In this document: positions 1 through 10,960 of the stretch, piece after piece
How the letters are laid out: every line of letters starts with the position of its first letter
Numbering within the stretch: position 1 is the stretch's first letter
From: Dipylidium caninum
Lineage: Eukaryota; Platyhelminthes; Cestoda; Cyclophyllidea; Dipylidiidae
DNA length: 64,000 nt
Direction: 5' to 3'
Assembly: GCA_017562135.1 (NCBI GenBank)
Contig: QEYB01001036.1
Coordinates: 60,932 to 124,931, forward strand
Translations under genes and position numbers: made by a program
Notes under the pieces: model-generated
Seen by the model: the letters and a program-made list of their open reading frames with translations, nothing else
Told to the model about the DNA's origin: nothing
Databases searched by the model: none

Positions 1-176
1 TTACCCATCCAGTGCACAGGGGTGATGTAGGAGTGTGGAAACCGCGAATGGAGTACGACTTTCCAGCTCGGCATCGCCACGCAGGCGTTTAGCGTCTCTT
101 CCAAGCTGAAGTACTTGCATATCAGCTTAGTGCACTCCGTGGGGAGGTTGAAGATATCGGCCGTACAAGCGATCGC
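1..176 (-). pseudogene. F-box (FBXO4-like) 3' exon, partial copy A, cut by the window edge
   Basis: Read on the minus strand from 176 this is the start of the same exon seen at 4721, 6810 and 19685. It holds an F-box-like stretch with LPTECTKLICKYFSLEETL followed by NACVAMPSWKVV. The LPTE start is closer to the usual F-box consensus than the other copies, which read LNTE or an altered form. There is no stop within the visible 176 bases, and the copy runs off the left edge. The splice acceptor that reads TTTTACAG in the copies at 4720 and 19686 reads TTTTATGG here, so the expected AG is missing; a different acceptor upstream could still be used. The homology continues beyond the exon on the minus strand to about 330. 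F-box proteins are SCF ubiquitin-ligase adaptors that bind SKP1. Whether this copy is functional cannot be decided because most of it lies outside the window. Confidence 0.5.
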
Positions 177-330
177 CCATAAAAGGAACAAAAGTGTAGG
201 GAATCGCCTAACCTAGACGGCCTAATAGGCCATGACAAGTGCTTACTCGAACGCTGATGTCGTGTAAATCAACAGTTGAAATTATCGCCTAACTTCAGTT
301 CAACCTCGATGTGTACACTGTACACTCTGT

Positions 331-1820
331 ATTTCCGTCTGCGGCATCTCCCTCTCTGCGGCACAGTGCATTCAGGCTGTCTCCTTGGAATTTTCTTCAT
401 TCTCGTTGGAGTGATTGCGGTTTGGCTAACGACGCCGGAGCATATCCGACGGTTTTAGTGGACATTGCGCTCCAATGCGATTGCCGAGGTGTCCTGCGGG
501 GCTCATTACGGCTAAGGTCTGTCTTTTGGGAGGCGACTGCCCACAAAGCATTCAAAATGAAAACTGGCTGTGCTATACATTCTCACTCAATCCACAAGGC
601 TTCTTCCAGGTTAACCTTCACACACGCAGACGTCTATCGTCTGCAATGTTTCATGTGAATTTCAGCAAATGTGTGTTCAGGTCAGGCGAAGTGGGCCTCT
701 TCCTACAATTCCGTCTTGCCGGCAGTGACTGGGGCGTGAAGTGGACCGAGTGCTGATGTTTGTCGAAGCAGTTGTACTGGAGTACAAAAAACCTCTTGCA
801 TGAGACGGAGGGTGGCTAGGGCGTCTACGCATGGAGAAGTAGGCTGCGGGTAGGAAACCGCAGTGTTTGGAGCATTTTACAAATGCCCTGTTGGACGACG
901 TGGCTACGAGAGCGGCGGTAGTGAAGTAGGATAAAACGGAAAATGGCCACATTGCGGCGAACAAATGGACGAAGGAACTGAGGCAGTTCTAAGTGGTCGG
1001 CGACTGCTAAGGAACGGCAGCATTGGCCATTGTAGCGCCTGAGAAAGGTTATAGTAATGTCCGAATTCCCACAAAAGTGTACAATCTGTCAAATTAGGTA
1101 CATTTTGCAGTCTACCACTTAGTCTTGAGGTCTGCGAGGTTTATACCGGCGGGAAAGGGGATTCTGAGTTAACTTAATCCGCTCAACTCAATTCGGTGTG
1201 GGGAGGATGGCTATTAAAAGCCACATACCCCAGTTGTGAAGCCGCTGAGACATGAAGGCCTTCACTCGTGGCCACGGAGACGACATCTGCTGCAACGCGT
1301 TCTTCGGTTCCTTCCGCGCATCTTAAATCGGTGCCGCGACAGCGAATCGCTTGGTTATGAGGCGGATATCAAGAGGGTTTCCTTCCCGCAATGCAGTTTT
1401 CTTCCTCGATAAGACATATTTCCCTGTCCAAACGGCGATAATGCCATCTCTTGGCAGGGATAGACCTATTGTCTGAGATAGTTGGCTTAACAAGACGGTC
1501 TAGTATCCGTAACGTATTTGCTGTCTTCAACCTAAATGAGGTGAACTCTTCTAGAATTCCTTTTCACGCCTTCTATCTGAGCGCGAATTATTTACTAGCA
1601 TTTCGGACCCCCTTTTGTGGATGACATGGCAGATACAGCAAATGAAACTATTTTCTATCTGCATGGTAACGTCGGCGTGTTTTGTACTGCGCACGAAGCT
1701 TTTGATCCTACCCTCCTCAATTCCCAATGTCCATATTCGGAAGAGGCTACTGGAACCATCCAATTACCTGAGCGATGTGTTCCAAGTAGAGGGAGAAATC
1801 AGACGTTAGCAGCTTAAATG
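331..1820. other. Unassigned stretch between copy A and the inverted-repeat arm
   Basis: All reading frames here are short and carry no motif I recognise. I see no RNA gene, no transposon ends and no clear repeat of other parts of the window. It may be intron or flank of copy A. Confidence 0.4.
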
Positions 1821-4800
1821 TTCGTTGCTGTTAGTTTATTTCCTCGGAAGATGACTCATAATAAGTGAAAATACGTTTGAACGGAGTCGGGGGAAGAGAA
1901 GAATTGCTGAGGCAAAAGTCGTAGGGAAATTTGAAGGGGCTGAGAAGACGATTACTAGGAGAGGTAATTTGGCGCGTTCACGACTGCTGTCTGGCTGATC
2001 TATTCGAGTCGGCAGTGGCCTGGTCCCAGTAGAAATGACGCGTTGATTTGCCCCAAAACCAGAGTCCGCCTCGAGGGGTTATATCAACGGTGGGAGGTTG
2101 TAAGTAGTAGATGGAAATTGCGAGGCTGATGAGGCCGTAAAAGAGGAAATTGCTACCAGCAGTTAATGGGGAATTCTTCGCCAGGAATCAAGAATTATTA
2201 ATCGTCGCTAGCTTGTACGACACGGAAAAGTATTTCATTACTACATAACATTTCAGCATCATTATTTGACATCCCCAAAATCCCCTCAGTGAATAGGTGA
2301 AATTTGTGTATCGATGGATGATAAAATTGAGGCTGCGACTTTGTCCCATGGGTCAACCAGAGAGTCAGATGAGCGCTTTCATGGCAAAGGATTTTAATGA
2401 CACCTTGACTTTCGCCACAATGAGGCGAATTAACATCTGGCTGGATACCTTGCGACGCCACAAGACACAATCTTTTCCCTTCCGCATCGCCGTTTAGGCT
2501 TCCTCTTTCCCTTCGATGGCTTAAGCAGTGATACAAAAACTTTCGTTGGTGAATACTACAGAAACTGGCTCCCGATAGTGAAGCTGTCTAAATCCTTGTT
2601 CGGACCTCGTACTTTTCTTCCGCATGTGATTAGGCTCACAATAATGCCTCGAAATTCCCCCCACTTTCCCCTCCGCATTCTCATCCCACACCACCACACC
2701 GGCTTATTCGAGGCCGCGACACATCTCTCCAAATATCACAATTACCATGTACGACACATGAGAAGAAGGGGTGGAAGACAACATTGCTCCCCTCAGCGCC
2801 GACATCCTCAAGTGCTGCAGCCTACGGGAAATGGGTTTTCAAATCGAGTAGATACACTAGTACACACCCTGTCCTCACACGCTTCTCCGACTTATCAGTC
2901 TCTACATCTGACGATGCTCTTCTTACAGCCGTTTCCGATGTGTAGGTATAAGTTTTAACCACTAGACCAGGAGTATTTTTGTCCGCCAAAGCGGTAGCAG
3001 CTGCAACTATATCACAGCCCTTCCGTTTTAGGTGGAAGAGCACCACTATCGCTAATTGACACGAGTACCTTACTGACACAACAAGTTAACCTTCACCGCT
3101 GTCGTTCTCTCCACTTACTATTACCCGCAAGTACCTACGGATTCCCCTCATTTTGGCGGTTTTGAGAACTGAGGGACAGTGGAGATGATGTTAATCGTAT
3201 TAATTATGTGCGCTGGGGAAAGCTACGTAGCCCCTTTCAAGCAACTTCGTGCAGAGATGGGACGAGAAGGAATCAAGATTAGACCAGACACCATCTGGAC
3301 CCGAGTCTCATCCCCTCAATCATCCTTCCCTCCCAATTCCGCCCGCTTGGATGCTGTCGCGTCGAGAGCAAAACCTAGAATTTGCATTCTCTTCGATTTT
3401 CCATTGGGCAGAACGTGGAAACGGCCAGCCATCGCGACACAAATGTAGGATGCTCGAAATGGAACCAAAAGCCCACCGATGCAGAAGTCCTCCCTGCAAC
3501 TACCAGTGAGGGACTGCATTTCTCAGCATCTACACAACCAGAGTATGCGGCCTCTAATGGCCAACCTCCGCAGACCAAATTAAGCTGACCAGACGAGACC
3601 AGTTTAAGATCACGTCAGTGACCTATCCTTTTGCCGAGAAATAAACTGATAGGCTAGAAAGTACATTGTATTTGGCAGATTTTGATTTTTCAGGTAGCGG
3701 GACGGGACTGCAAACATTCTCAGGCCCCCGGGTGGGCATTACAGCCCTTCTCCAGTGGTCGCATACCACCTGCACGAGTCTAAGTTCCCTCGTCCTTTGT
3801 CCGTCATTAATTTGGATTTGGACGATTTGCTCATCTGCCCGAGCCCACTCTCACCATTCTCGTGACCATGTCATCCCGCGGAGCATTCGTGTGGTACGTC
3901 ACATGCTGCGGCCTCATCCCTCTGTCTATTTCCGGCAGACTTAAACGCCCCCACGTCCCCACTACCGCTCTCCGCCCGATGAAAGAGTTTTACCGTACAT
4001 CAGAGCAGCTGCCTCAACCAACATTGGCAGATTGTTTGACAAAACGGTCAAGAAATCGTCCCCATCACTCTCCTTTTCAATGCGACCCGCTTCAAACCCC
4101 AGTCGCCTGCGGATAAAGCCAATTTTTAGTGGAGGTTTGACCCTCCTGATCAGGCTACTCTTCTACTGGTAATCGGCGATCGCATCCGTGCGCAAGGTCC
4201 AGCGCGGCCGTTGGGGTACTATCGGTGTCACTCACTTGACCACGTCTAGACATTTCGAGCAGTGACCGTTACTTGGACCGTTCGCCTTATGTTGTTGAGC
4301 CTGTAGAAGAAAGTGGTGCAAACTCCAGGAAGATGGGCGGCGTGGATTTGCTTTGCGGTCGATACCCATAAACTTGGGCGATTTCAAGATGATGATGCAA
4401 GAGATCACAGTACACAGTAGCTACTCCAATTCATACATCGAGGTTTAATTGAAGTCAGAAACAAAATTGAACATGCTGAGCTTTACTCTATTAACGTTGA
4501 AGCGAGCACTTGTCACGATGGGGAGGGGAACAGTGTTCCAGCCTCATCAGTTAAATGACAGGTTTCTCGATCTTCACTCTAGCAACAACCTCCTTTCCTG
4601 AGAGCATTTTCACCACGCCTCTACACGCAGCCGACATGGAATCAAGGGCAAGTCGAGCCATTCCACATTAGTTCGTTCGTCTAGATTTGGCGGCTTCCTA
4701 ATCTGCGATCTCTTTTACAGGCGACCGGATTCACGGCCGATGTCTCCCACCTCAACACGGAGTGCATTAAACTGATCTGCAAGTATCTCAGCATGGAAGA

Positions 4801-5694
4801 CACACTAAACGCCTGAGTGGCAATGCCAAGTTGGGAGGTGGTGCTTTACTCGCGGTCCCCGCACTCCTACATCACCACATGGCGGTGGATAGGTAGACAG
4901 GAGTTGGTGCACCTCTGTTCGAACTCAGAGCCCTCAATTTCAGATCGTTTGCGTCGAGCAATTAAATGTCACTTCGAGGAGACGAAGTTGGAAATGCGCT
5001 CTCGAGGGGTAAGAGCGCCTCATGGCACCTTTGAGAGTGTCAAGTGCCTCTTCCTCGTATCCATACTTCATTACGTAAAGGAGCCATTTTTACCACTACT
5101 TAGAGCCTTGCAAGACTCACGCCTTATCCAGCAGGCGCAGCCTCAGCAGCCTCCTCTGAGCGAACAATTACGAACTTGGGCGCGGATGGAGGTGAAGGCA
5201 ATGAACTCTGAGCAGTCGACACTGATTGACGTGGATGTGCACCATCTGCAGCGTTACATAAAAGCCCTTACCTTCGAGTCAACCAACAACAAATTTACTA
5301 TTTGCAGTAGAACCTTCCAAGAAAGCATTGGTAGAGACCAGGAAGTCCTTAACAAATATGACTGCCTCCTCTACATTGTGGAAGTTTCACAGCTTCGCCG
5401 TCATGCGGCCAAAATGAAGACAGAGTTGAGAGCGGTTTGCAAAATCCTTTTGCCCGAACAAATTTTCGTACTGTTCGTCGTGTCCGACGACACAAGCCCC
5501 GACGAGGATGTGGTGCAGCTCTTCTCCTACTGCTTCCGGAAACTGGGTGGACTGGATGAGTGTCCGCTTTTGCGCTTACCAATGGAGTGGCGGTTGTGGT
5601 ACTCGAGAGAGATGTGCATTGATGGCCACGAGGAGTTGTTCAAATGGATTTGCCGAGAAGTGATTAAACGGAGGAGCGCGAGGCTACACTGTGA
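1821..5694. repeat. Left arm of a large inverted duplication
   Basis: This arm matches the reverse complement of 18712-22220 (left part 2164-5694) and of 23629-23970 (left part 1821-2162). The first pair is 342 bases on each side. The two arms are nearly identical by eye. Differences are scattered substitutions plus small indels: about 29 bases present only in the right arm near 21350, about 10 bases present only in the left near 4060, and about 40 present only in the left near 4150. The inner end is sharp: identity stops inside the F-box gene at 5694, a few codons before its stop. A 126-codon open frame at 2578-2958 is also open in the other arm, but with such a recent duplication this says little about coding. 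Confidence 0.85.
2198..2536 (-). CDS. Hypothetical 112-codon open frame, conserved in both inverted arms
   Basis: This open frame is divergent to the F-box gene and lies about 2.2 kb upstream of its 3' exon. The partner frame in the other arm (21848-22186, plus strand) is also open along its whole length and has the same stop position. The substitutions between the two mostly change single residues (for example Cys to Arg and Leu to Phe), with no frameshift. I recognise no domain, signal peptide or membrane segment. The composition looks protein-like, with few low-complexity runs. Because the arms are young duplicates, shared openness is weak evidence, and this could equally be chance or one exon of a larger gene. 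Confidence 0.25.
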   Translation of the reverse strand: MYHCLSHRRERGSLNGDAEGKRLCLVASQGIQPDVNSPHCGESQGVIKILCHESAHLTLWLTHGTKSQPQFYHPSIHKFHLFTEGILGMSNNDAEMLCSNEILFRVVQASDD

Positions 5695-5722
5695 ACGTTG
5701 GAGTATCGAGCAGTCCCATTAA
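4721..5722 (+). pseudogene. F-box only protein 4-like 3' exon, copy 1, with premature stop
   Basis: The exon follows a good acceptor (TCTTTTACAG, ending at 4720) and reads 334 codons to TAA at 5720-5722. The N-terminal 45 residues form an F-box-like region (LNTECIKLICKYLSMEDTL). The rest resembles the atypical small-GTPase-like domain of FBXO4: a strand ending in KYDCLLYIVEV, then LPEQIFVLFVVSDD, and a basic C-terminal helix around WICREVIKRR. FBXO4 is a substrate adaptor of SCF E3 ligases. The assignment rests on the order of these elements, is inferred from memory of the family, and was not tested by alignment. The frame is broken at 4814-4816, where TGA replaces the TGC (Cys) found in the copies at 1-176 and 18705-19685. 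Downstream of it the frame is fully open. The upstream flank (about 4370-4558) has another exon-like stretch with a further TAA not present in the sister copy. Readthrough or an internal start could still give a product lacking the F-box. Confidence 0.65.
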
Positions 5723-6640
5723 TTGTGTATCCGTTGCCTTTGGATTAATTTTTTGAAGCTGCGAACTTTCGACTTATCCGGACGGTTTGGGGTCGCAGTG
5801 GCTCATTGCGAAGCGGTCGAGCCTCATTCAGATTGTGTGGATGTCCAAGTAGCTCTAGATGCTCGGGTCTTGGCATTGCGTGCCCCTGACGCCAGCTAGC
5901 AGTAGGGAAGTGGGCGTCTGCGGGTAGGAATAGCAGAGTGGATTGTGCTAGGCTGTGTTCAAAATCAAGAAGGGATGTAGGCTGATGCTGTTCCTCCAAG
6001 GAGACAAGACTTACACGAGTCTTGGCAGTTGATGTGAATGAAATGTGAGACGAGGCAGAACGGGCTATAAGAGTAGTCTGTCCGAGCGATTCCTCTTGTG
6101 CTGTGGTATAGTAGAGGAGAGCAAAGAAGCTGCCAATTCTCCGACTTTGCGGTCAGCACACAAGAAGAGAGTCCACGTGTTTATGGGCTAACAAAGCCAG
6201 AACCGGATGGCCTTCAGGAGTGCCAGAGTAGTCCTCTGACCCCACTCCTAGCACTAGATAGTGGTGCACAAGTGGGGGGAAGGAAGTCTTCAGGAGAATC
6301 ACCCTCTGCTCTAGTTATAGAGGAAATTTGTTAAAATGTTGAAGCCCTAAGGTGTTGGCCATGGCGACGTGAACACCATATCATGGACGCGACTGAAGGA
6401 AGCGCCAAGAAGAGAAATTGCCTGTCCTGGGCTGCACAGCGAACTACGGAAATGTCGAAAATTCCATGAAGACGGGAAGCACGGGATTGGCTTACAATGA
6501 ATGCTTGAATGTACAAATTCGAGACCGGACTGAGTTAAGGTGGTAAATTCAACTGCTCATTTTCACGAAATTAGCCTTCAAGTAAACATTTTTCGGGAAT
6601 GAGAATTGAATAGCGCTTCAGCCTCACTATTTAAAGCGAA
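5723..6640 (+). other. 3' flank of F-box copy 1, otherwise unassigned
   Basis: The first 40 bases after the stop (TATCCGTTGCC and a T-rich run) match the 3' flank of copy 2 at about 7780-7810. This supports a tandem origin of copies 1 and 2. I recognise nothing in the remainder. Confidence 0.4.
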
Positions 6641-7776
6641 GGTCTCTCGCACTTCTTCCATGCTGCAATCTCCTCCGATGCGTGCATATTCGCGGAGTCT
6701 CGACATGGAATCAAAGGCAAGTCGATTCATCCCATATTTCCTCGCTTGATGCATGGCGATTTAGCCCCTTTGTTTTAGACGTCTGCCTACCTTATGGTAT
6801 CAATTACAGGCGACAGATTGTAACGCGGATTTCTCAACCCCCCTCCCCCCCTCAGAGTGCATTAAGCTAATCTACAAATATCACAGCCCAGACGAGACGC
6901 TAAAAGTCTGGGTGGCTATTCCAAGGCGGGAAGTAGCGCTTTACTCGCGGGCTCCGCATTCCTACATCGCCACTTGACGTTGGATTGGTAGGCAGGAGCT
7001 CGTGTACCCGTGCCCGAATGCAAAGCTCTCAGTTTCGGACCGCTTCCGTCGAGCTATTAATTATCACTTTGAAAAGGACAAGTTGGAAATGCGCTCTCGA
7101 GCGGTCACAGCGGCTACTGGCACTTTCGAGACAGTCAGGTGCCTTCAGCTTATATCCATCAGTGAATTCATTAATTGGAGAAATCAAGTGCTGCTTAAAT
7201 ACATGGAACATGGACGCTTCTGTAAGCCGCTTTCCCTGAGGGAGCAATTATAAGCACGTGGGCGGATGGAGGTGAATGCGATGAACTCGGAGCAGTCAAC
7301 GCTGGTTAAGGTGGATATGCAGCATTTCAGGCGTTACGCAAAAATCTGCAACTTTGATTTAGTTGACTTACCCTGTAGTCGAACCTTCCATGAGAGAATT
7401 AGCAGAAATAAGAGAGTCGTCATACTCTTCGACTACTGCTACAAAGCTTCGAAATCACGCAACTCAAATAAAGGATGATTTTGGGGCGGTGTGCAAAACA
7501 ATTTTGCCCGAACAAACCTTTGTCATGTTCGTCGCGACGGAAAATTCAAGCCCAGACGAGGATGTGGTACAACTCTTAGCCTACTGCTTTCGGAAACTTG
7601 GCGGCGAGGATGACTGCACTCTGTTGCGTCTCCGCATGAAGTGGCGAATGTGGTACGCGCCAGAGTTGATTCTGGGTGATTATGATGAGCCGTTTAAGTA
7701 GATTTGCCGAGAAGTCATTCAGCGGCGAATCGAGAAACCGGGCAGTCGACATGAGAGTGTTGAACATGGTCAATAA
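6641..7776 (+). pseudogene. F-box (FBXO4-like) copy 2, old and decayed
   Basis: The exon starts at 6810 after a preserved acceptor (CAATTACAG). It aligns with copy 1 to the TAA at 7774-7776; homology to the upstream intron begins near 6640. It has in-frame stops at 6975-6977 and 7251-7253, a frameshift between about 7445 and 7475, and a further stop at 7699-7701. Despite this, the peptide pattern is well kept, for example MNSEQSTLVKVD and SPDEDVVQLLAYCFRKLGG, and the C-terminal ICREVIQRR matches copy 1. The conserved pattern with scattered stops fits a gene that was once under selection and died later. It lies head-to-tail about 1.1 kb downstream of copy 1, so a tandem duplication older than the inverted one is likely. 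Confidence 0.7.
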
Positions 7777-7844
7777 TTGTTATCCGTTGCCATTGGAATA
7801 ATTTTTACAGTGTCAGCACCCTTCTCAAATTGTCCGTCAAGCAT

Positions 7845-8470
7845 TCCGTAGTGTCACCCAATCTTCAGTCTAAGCGCGTTACTTACAAAGCATGGTTTGC
7901 CCAACCGCAGTTGAATACCATCAACTTCCCTCTTCGTCGAGCTCAAAGGATACCACTTACACGCGACATCCGGCATAATCGACGATTCAGTAGGTCAGTG
8001 TGGAAGAGTATGTAAGTACTAATTCGCCAACTCTCTTCATCCGCTTGATTTCACAGTGACGCACTTTTTAAATACGTGTTTGGTGATGGGGGAAGAAATC
8101 TATCAAGGGAAGTAGAGGGCGCCTAGCCAAAAATAACTCTCATCGTAATAGCTTTCAGCTGCACCAACAAAAAGCTTCTGGTCGGTCAGGTGAAGCCGTT
8201 GAAATTCCTCCGTTGTTCGTTCGTTCGTTTGTTCGTTCAGTTACTCCTTGGAACCGGGGATGCTTCCACTGGGGAAATAATCCGATACTGGGAGATACCG
8301 TCAGTGGCGAGCGGTGGTGGAGAATGCCGGTCAGCGAGGATTAGCAAGGGACGCACCTTCACATTGCAAGGCCACTCACCTCGTCGCGTCCCTCCCAATC
8401 GATTTTTATAATCCCGTTTAAGGACAGTTGAGTGCAACTCGTCTTCTGAATGGCTGCAACTCATTGGCTC
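7845..8470 (+). repeat. Dispersed unit family, member E (diverged)
   Basis: This stretch aligns, with many substitutions, to the units at 35635-36880, 57399-58297 and 58298-59271. Landmarks are a segment ending in a G(T)TGAAT.CCATCAAC motif, a GTGTGGA..AGTATG segment near 8000, the LLGTGDAS-like frame near 8240, and a TCCCTCC.A.CCGATTTTTAT segment near 8395-8410. It lies directly behind F-box copy 2, a neighbour the other members do not have. Confidence 0.6.
8211..8238. repeat. GTTC/GTTT tetranucleotide microsatellite
   Basis: A short run of about six GTTC-type units (CGTTCGTTTGTTCG) sits inside unit E. The other unit members do not have it, so it arose or expanded here. Confidence 0.7.
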
Positions 8471-9460
8471 ATCGCATCGGGCTGACCACTGGAGATGAGT
8501 GGAAAGGAGTTGCGGATTTGAGGTGCGAGCGGAGAAAAAGAACTTATCTAATGTTGCAGGTCACTCAATGAGGCCCACACGATGTCGCCGTGGTTTGAGA
8601 CACTCAAATCCATGTTCGTCGAGACAAACGGCAGAAGAGGGAAGTTTGCATAACCGTTGTACCACCCGCGTCCATTACCGTTATTAACACGTGCTCTTCC
8701 AAAAACGCCTCACTGACTTTTACTTCCTCCACTGGTCAAAGACTATTTGCGTCACTCATCATCCCTCTATACTCACCTGATGTCTATGCGCATTCCTCGA
8801 TCAACAGAGACCCGTAGATCCAACCTCCTTCGCCACGACTCCAATGCAAAATGTGGCTTCTCAGCCGACCGCCTTCCTCCTCTCTCTCATCTCCGTTCCC
8901 AAATTCGTCTTAATAGCCCACGCATTTCCCACACGTCACTTGCCGTCCCCCACCAGTCTCTGTCAGACCACTCTGCCGCCAATTTATTGCGCCTGAACGT
9001 TTCTGTCCGCTAGTCAACAGGAACAACTGAAACTCGTTGAAATGAAATGTGGTGATAAATTGGAAGAGCGAAAAGACAAGAGTCAACAACGATGTTTGCT
9101 TGATTTCTCGTCTTTCACCCACGAGCGCGCGCTGCTGGAGTGAAGCAGCAGGAGAAAAAAGAAGTGGCTCGAGGACACCAGCCATAATGCATCTCTGACG
9201 CAACAGCAGAATCACTTTATGGACTGCGACGCCGCATAGTGACACATGAAGAGGATAAAGGGGTGTAGTAGCAACTCCTCCACGCCCTCTGAAAACCCCG
9301 CACACAGCTCGACTGATCCTTCTACCGAAGTGACATTTGCTCCTTTCTCGCAGACTCACCATTCCTCCCATTTCCCCCGCACCTCCCGAACACACCTACA
9401 GCCGACCGTCCTCCTGAAAGTCTCAAAACCACAATAAATCCACTGTCTCGCTACTCCATC
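8471..9460. other. Mostly unassigned; weak match to the 56 kb region
   Basis: A 161-codon minus-strand open frame (8910-9395) has no recognisable motif and is arginine- and glycine-rich at one end; I do not call it a gene. Bases 9200-9345 resemble 55965-56110 (shared CTCCACG.CCTCTGAAAA.CC and nearby bases), which suggests another old paralogous segment. Confidence 0.35.
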
Positions 9461-9469
9461 ATTTCACTT

Positions 9470-9545
9470 GGTAACTGACTGTACATACCCTTCAGAAAAG
9501 CTCTCTTGACGCTAGCCATAACACATGAAATGACTTTACACCTCG
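9470..9545 (-). other. Exon-like fragment, VKRAF family, copy at 9.5 kb
   Basis: On the minus strand this reads CVMASVKRAFLKGMYSQLP. It matches reading frames at 37292-37363 (plus) and 57138-57209 (minus), which read MDDRFAYVIASVKRAFSEG and a close variant. The frame is open in all three although the DNA has diverged. I do not recognise the protein. Confidence 0.4.
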
Positions 9546-9790
9546 TCAACTGACTTGTGCAGTGTTTAAAGTGATTAAAATAGGCAGAGATCAAAAAGGG
9601 CAGAGGAGATGAGGAAAGAGAAGGAGGGGAGAAGGGGCAGAAAGCTGTTGGTGCAGTCTGCACTGGAATACTTTAACACGGACGGCATCGGCGCTCCCCT
9701 CGCACAGATGGCGGTGTCGTTGACTGAGCCCCGAATCCGCCTCGAGCGCATCCTCTGCTGCACACAGCTAACGAAGATGTGACAAGTTGA

Positions 9791-10150
9791 AATCAACACT
9801 AGTAAAGAATTGAACCGTTTGACCTAGGAATTATTGATTGGCACTTTCAAAGGAGGTACTTTCCTGATAACCTGGTTATTACTTCCCACCAAATGAAGAA
9901 CAAAATGTTTGACATATCAGATGTGAAAATCACGGAGGTTTCACCTGACGTTGTCACCACGCAGGAATCTACTGTACAAGCGGGAGAAAACTGTTGAACA
10001 ACGGATGGCTCACATATCCTAACAAAGGCCTCCCTGAGCATATTCCAGCTACCCAGCTTGACCATCTGGCCACGTACTAATTTCACGTTCGAAGGGTCTG
10101 TTCGGGCGAGCGAAAGGACAGAGTGTAAAGCAACCCACACCCTGGAAGTG
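9791..10150 (+). pseudogene. Decayed coding-like fragment, IDW family, copy at 9.8 kb
   Basis: The plus-strand frame starts FDLGIIDWHFQRRYF at 9818. It continues through ITEVSPDVVTTQESTVQAG to a single stop, then SIFQLPSLTIWPRTNFTFEG and a segment ending ERTECKATHTLEV. The same frame, with its own stops, is seen at 50730-51240 (FHLRIYDWRL, then FTEVSLGLVTTQETTV), and the first part again at 57340-57390 (FDRGIIDWRLYKYSS). I do not recognise the family. The pattern is what a dead protein-coding gene would leave. Confidence 0.4.
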
Positions 10151-10508
10151 AGGAGCTACTGAGGTAGCAGAATATGAAAAGAATCATAAAAATAGCAGAA
10201 TACGACACGATGAAACGTGTGCCCACCTAGTCGGCATGCCTCAAGAAGGAAGGAAATAACATCACGAAGATATAAACTGGTGTTGCAAAAGAAGAACACA
10301 CAATCACTTGCAAAGCCAGTGCGCCAACGACAATGGCAGCCAGGAGAGTGTGGGAAAAGTGTCATGGTGGGGGATTTGCGCGGGGGTCAGTTGCTTTACG
10401 AAAAGAACCTGACCGGATCACGTCATTAAGAAAGGCCCGTCACTACTGGGGATGCAGTCCACCCAAGCGTAGACGCATGGAAACACATGTTAGGCCAGTT
10501 CGACAAGA
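10151..10508. other. Segment absent from the related copies at 24 and 51 kb
   Basis: Between the ...CCCTGG.GGTGA segment and the GAAGAATAT.CCTTCA segment, the copies at 24.0 and 51.2 kb are contiguous, whereas here about 350 extra bases intervene. It could be an insertion here or an intron lost elsewhere; I see no clean GT...AG or target-site duplication to decide. Confidence 0.4.
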
Positions 10509-10960
10509 AGAATATACCTTCATTGAAGAAATGTTGCGGGAAACAGCAAAGCCACAGGGCGAGGTAATACAGCTTGGAATGAATAACTTGTTATCGGCCA
10601 AAACCAACAGCACATTCAATGCAAGGACAACTACTCGTGGCCACATGAAAGTCCGACATTAAGTTCATCAGAAGAGGAAGAGAAATAAGATTTGTTGGAA
10701 TGGGTGAGAGGAGTCGCCCATGACAAAGAGGTTGACACCTGAAGAGGAAGACAAATAACTTGAAAAATTCTTCCTTCTCTAGTCGAAAGATGAAAAAAAA
10801 ACAAGAAAAGTAACCGTTGGTTCACAGTTGAACAATTAAGCAATTGACTACTTTCCCATCAGTATAATCAACGTCCAATGCACTACATTGTATGCGTATA
10901 TCAATCTTCCTGATTTACTAGACACTCAAAAGGAAAACCGGAGTTCATGTGAACGGACAA
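10509..10960 (+). repeat. Diverged copy of the start of the 24/51 kb block
   Basis: From the TATACCTTCATTGA.GAAATG segment to the CT.CCTGA.TTA segment this aligns with about 24005-24335 and 51235-51510, with many substitutions. In the younger copies one frame reads TVEQVLDRLLRRRC and then NQRLIHDIAW, which looks protein-like; here it is broken by stops. Confidence 0.5.

Noticed and set aside
8910..9395. 161-codon minus-strand frame, the longest outside the F-box copies
   Set aside because: It has no recognised motif, and the related segment near 56 kb does not keep the frame open. The length is within chance for this composition.
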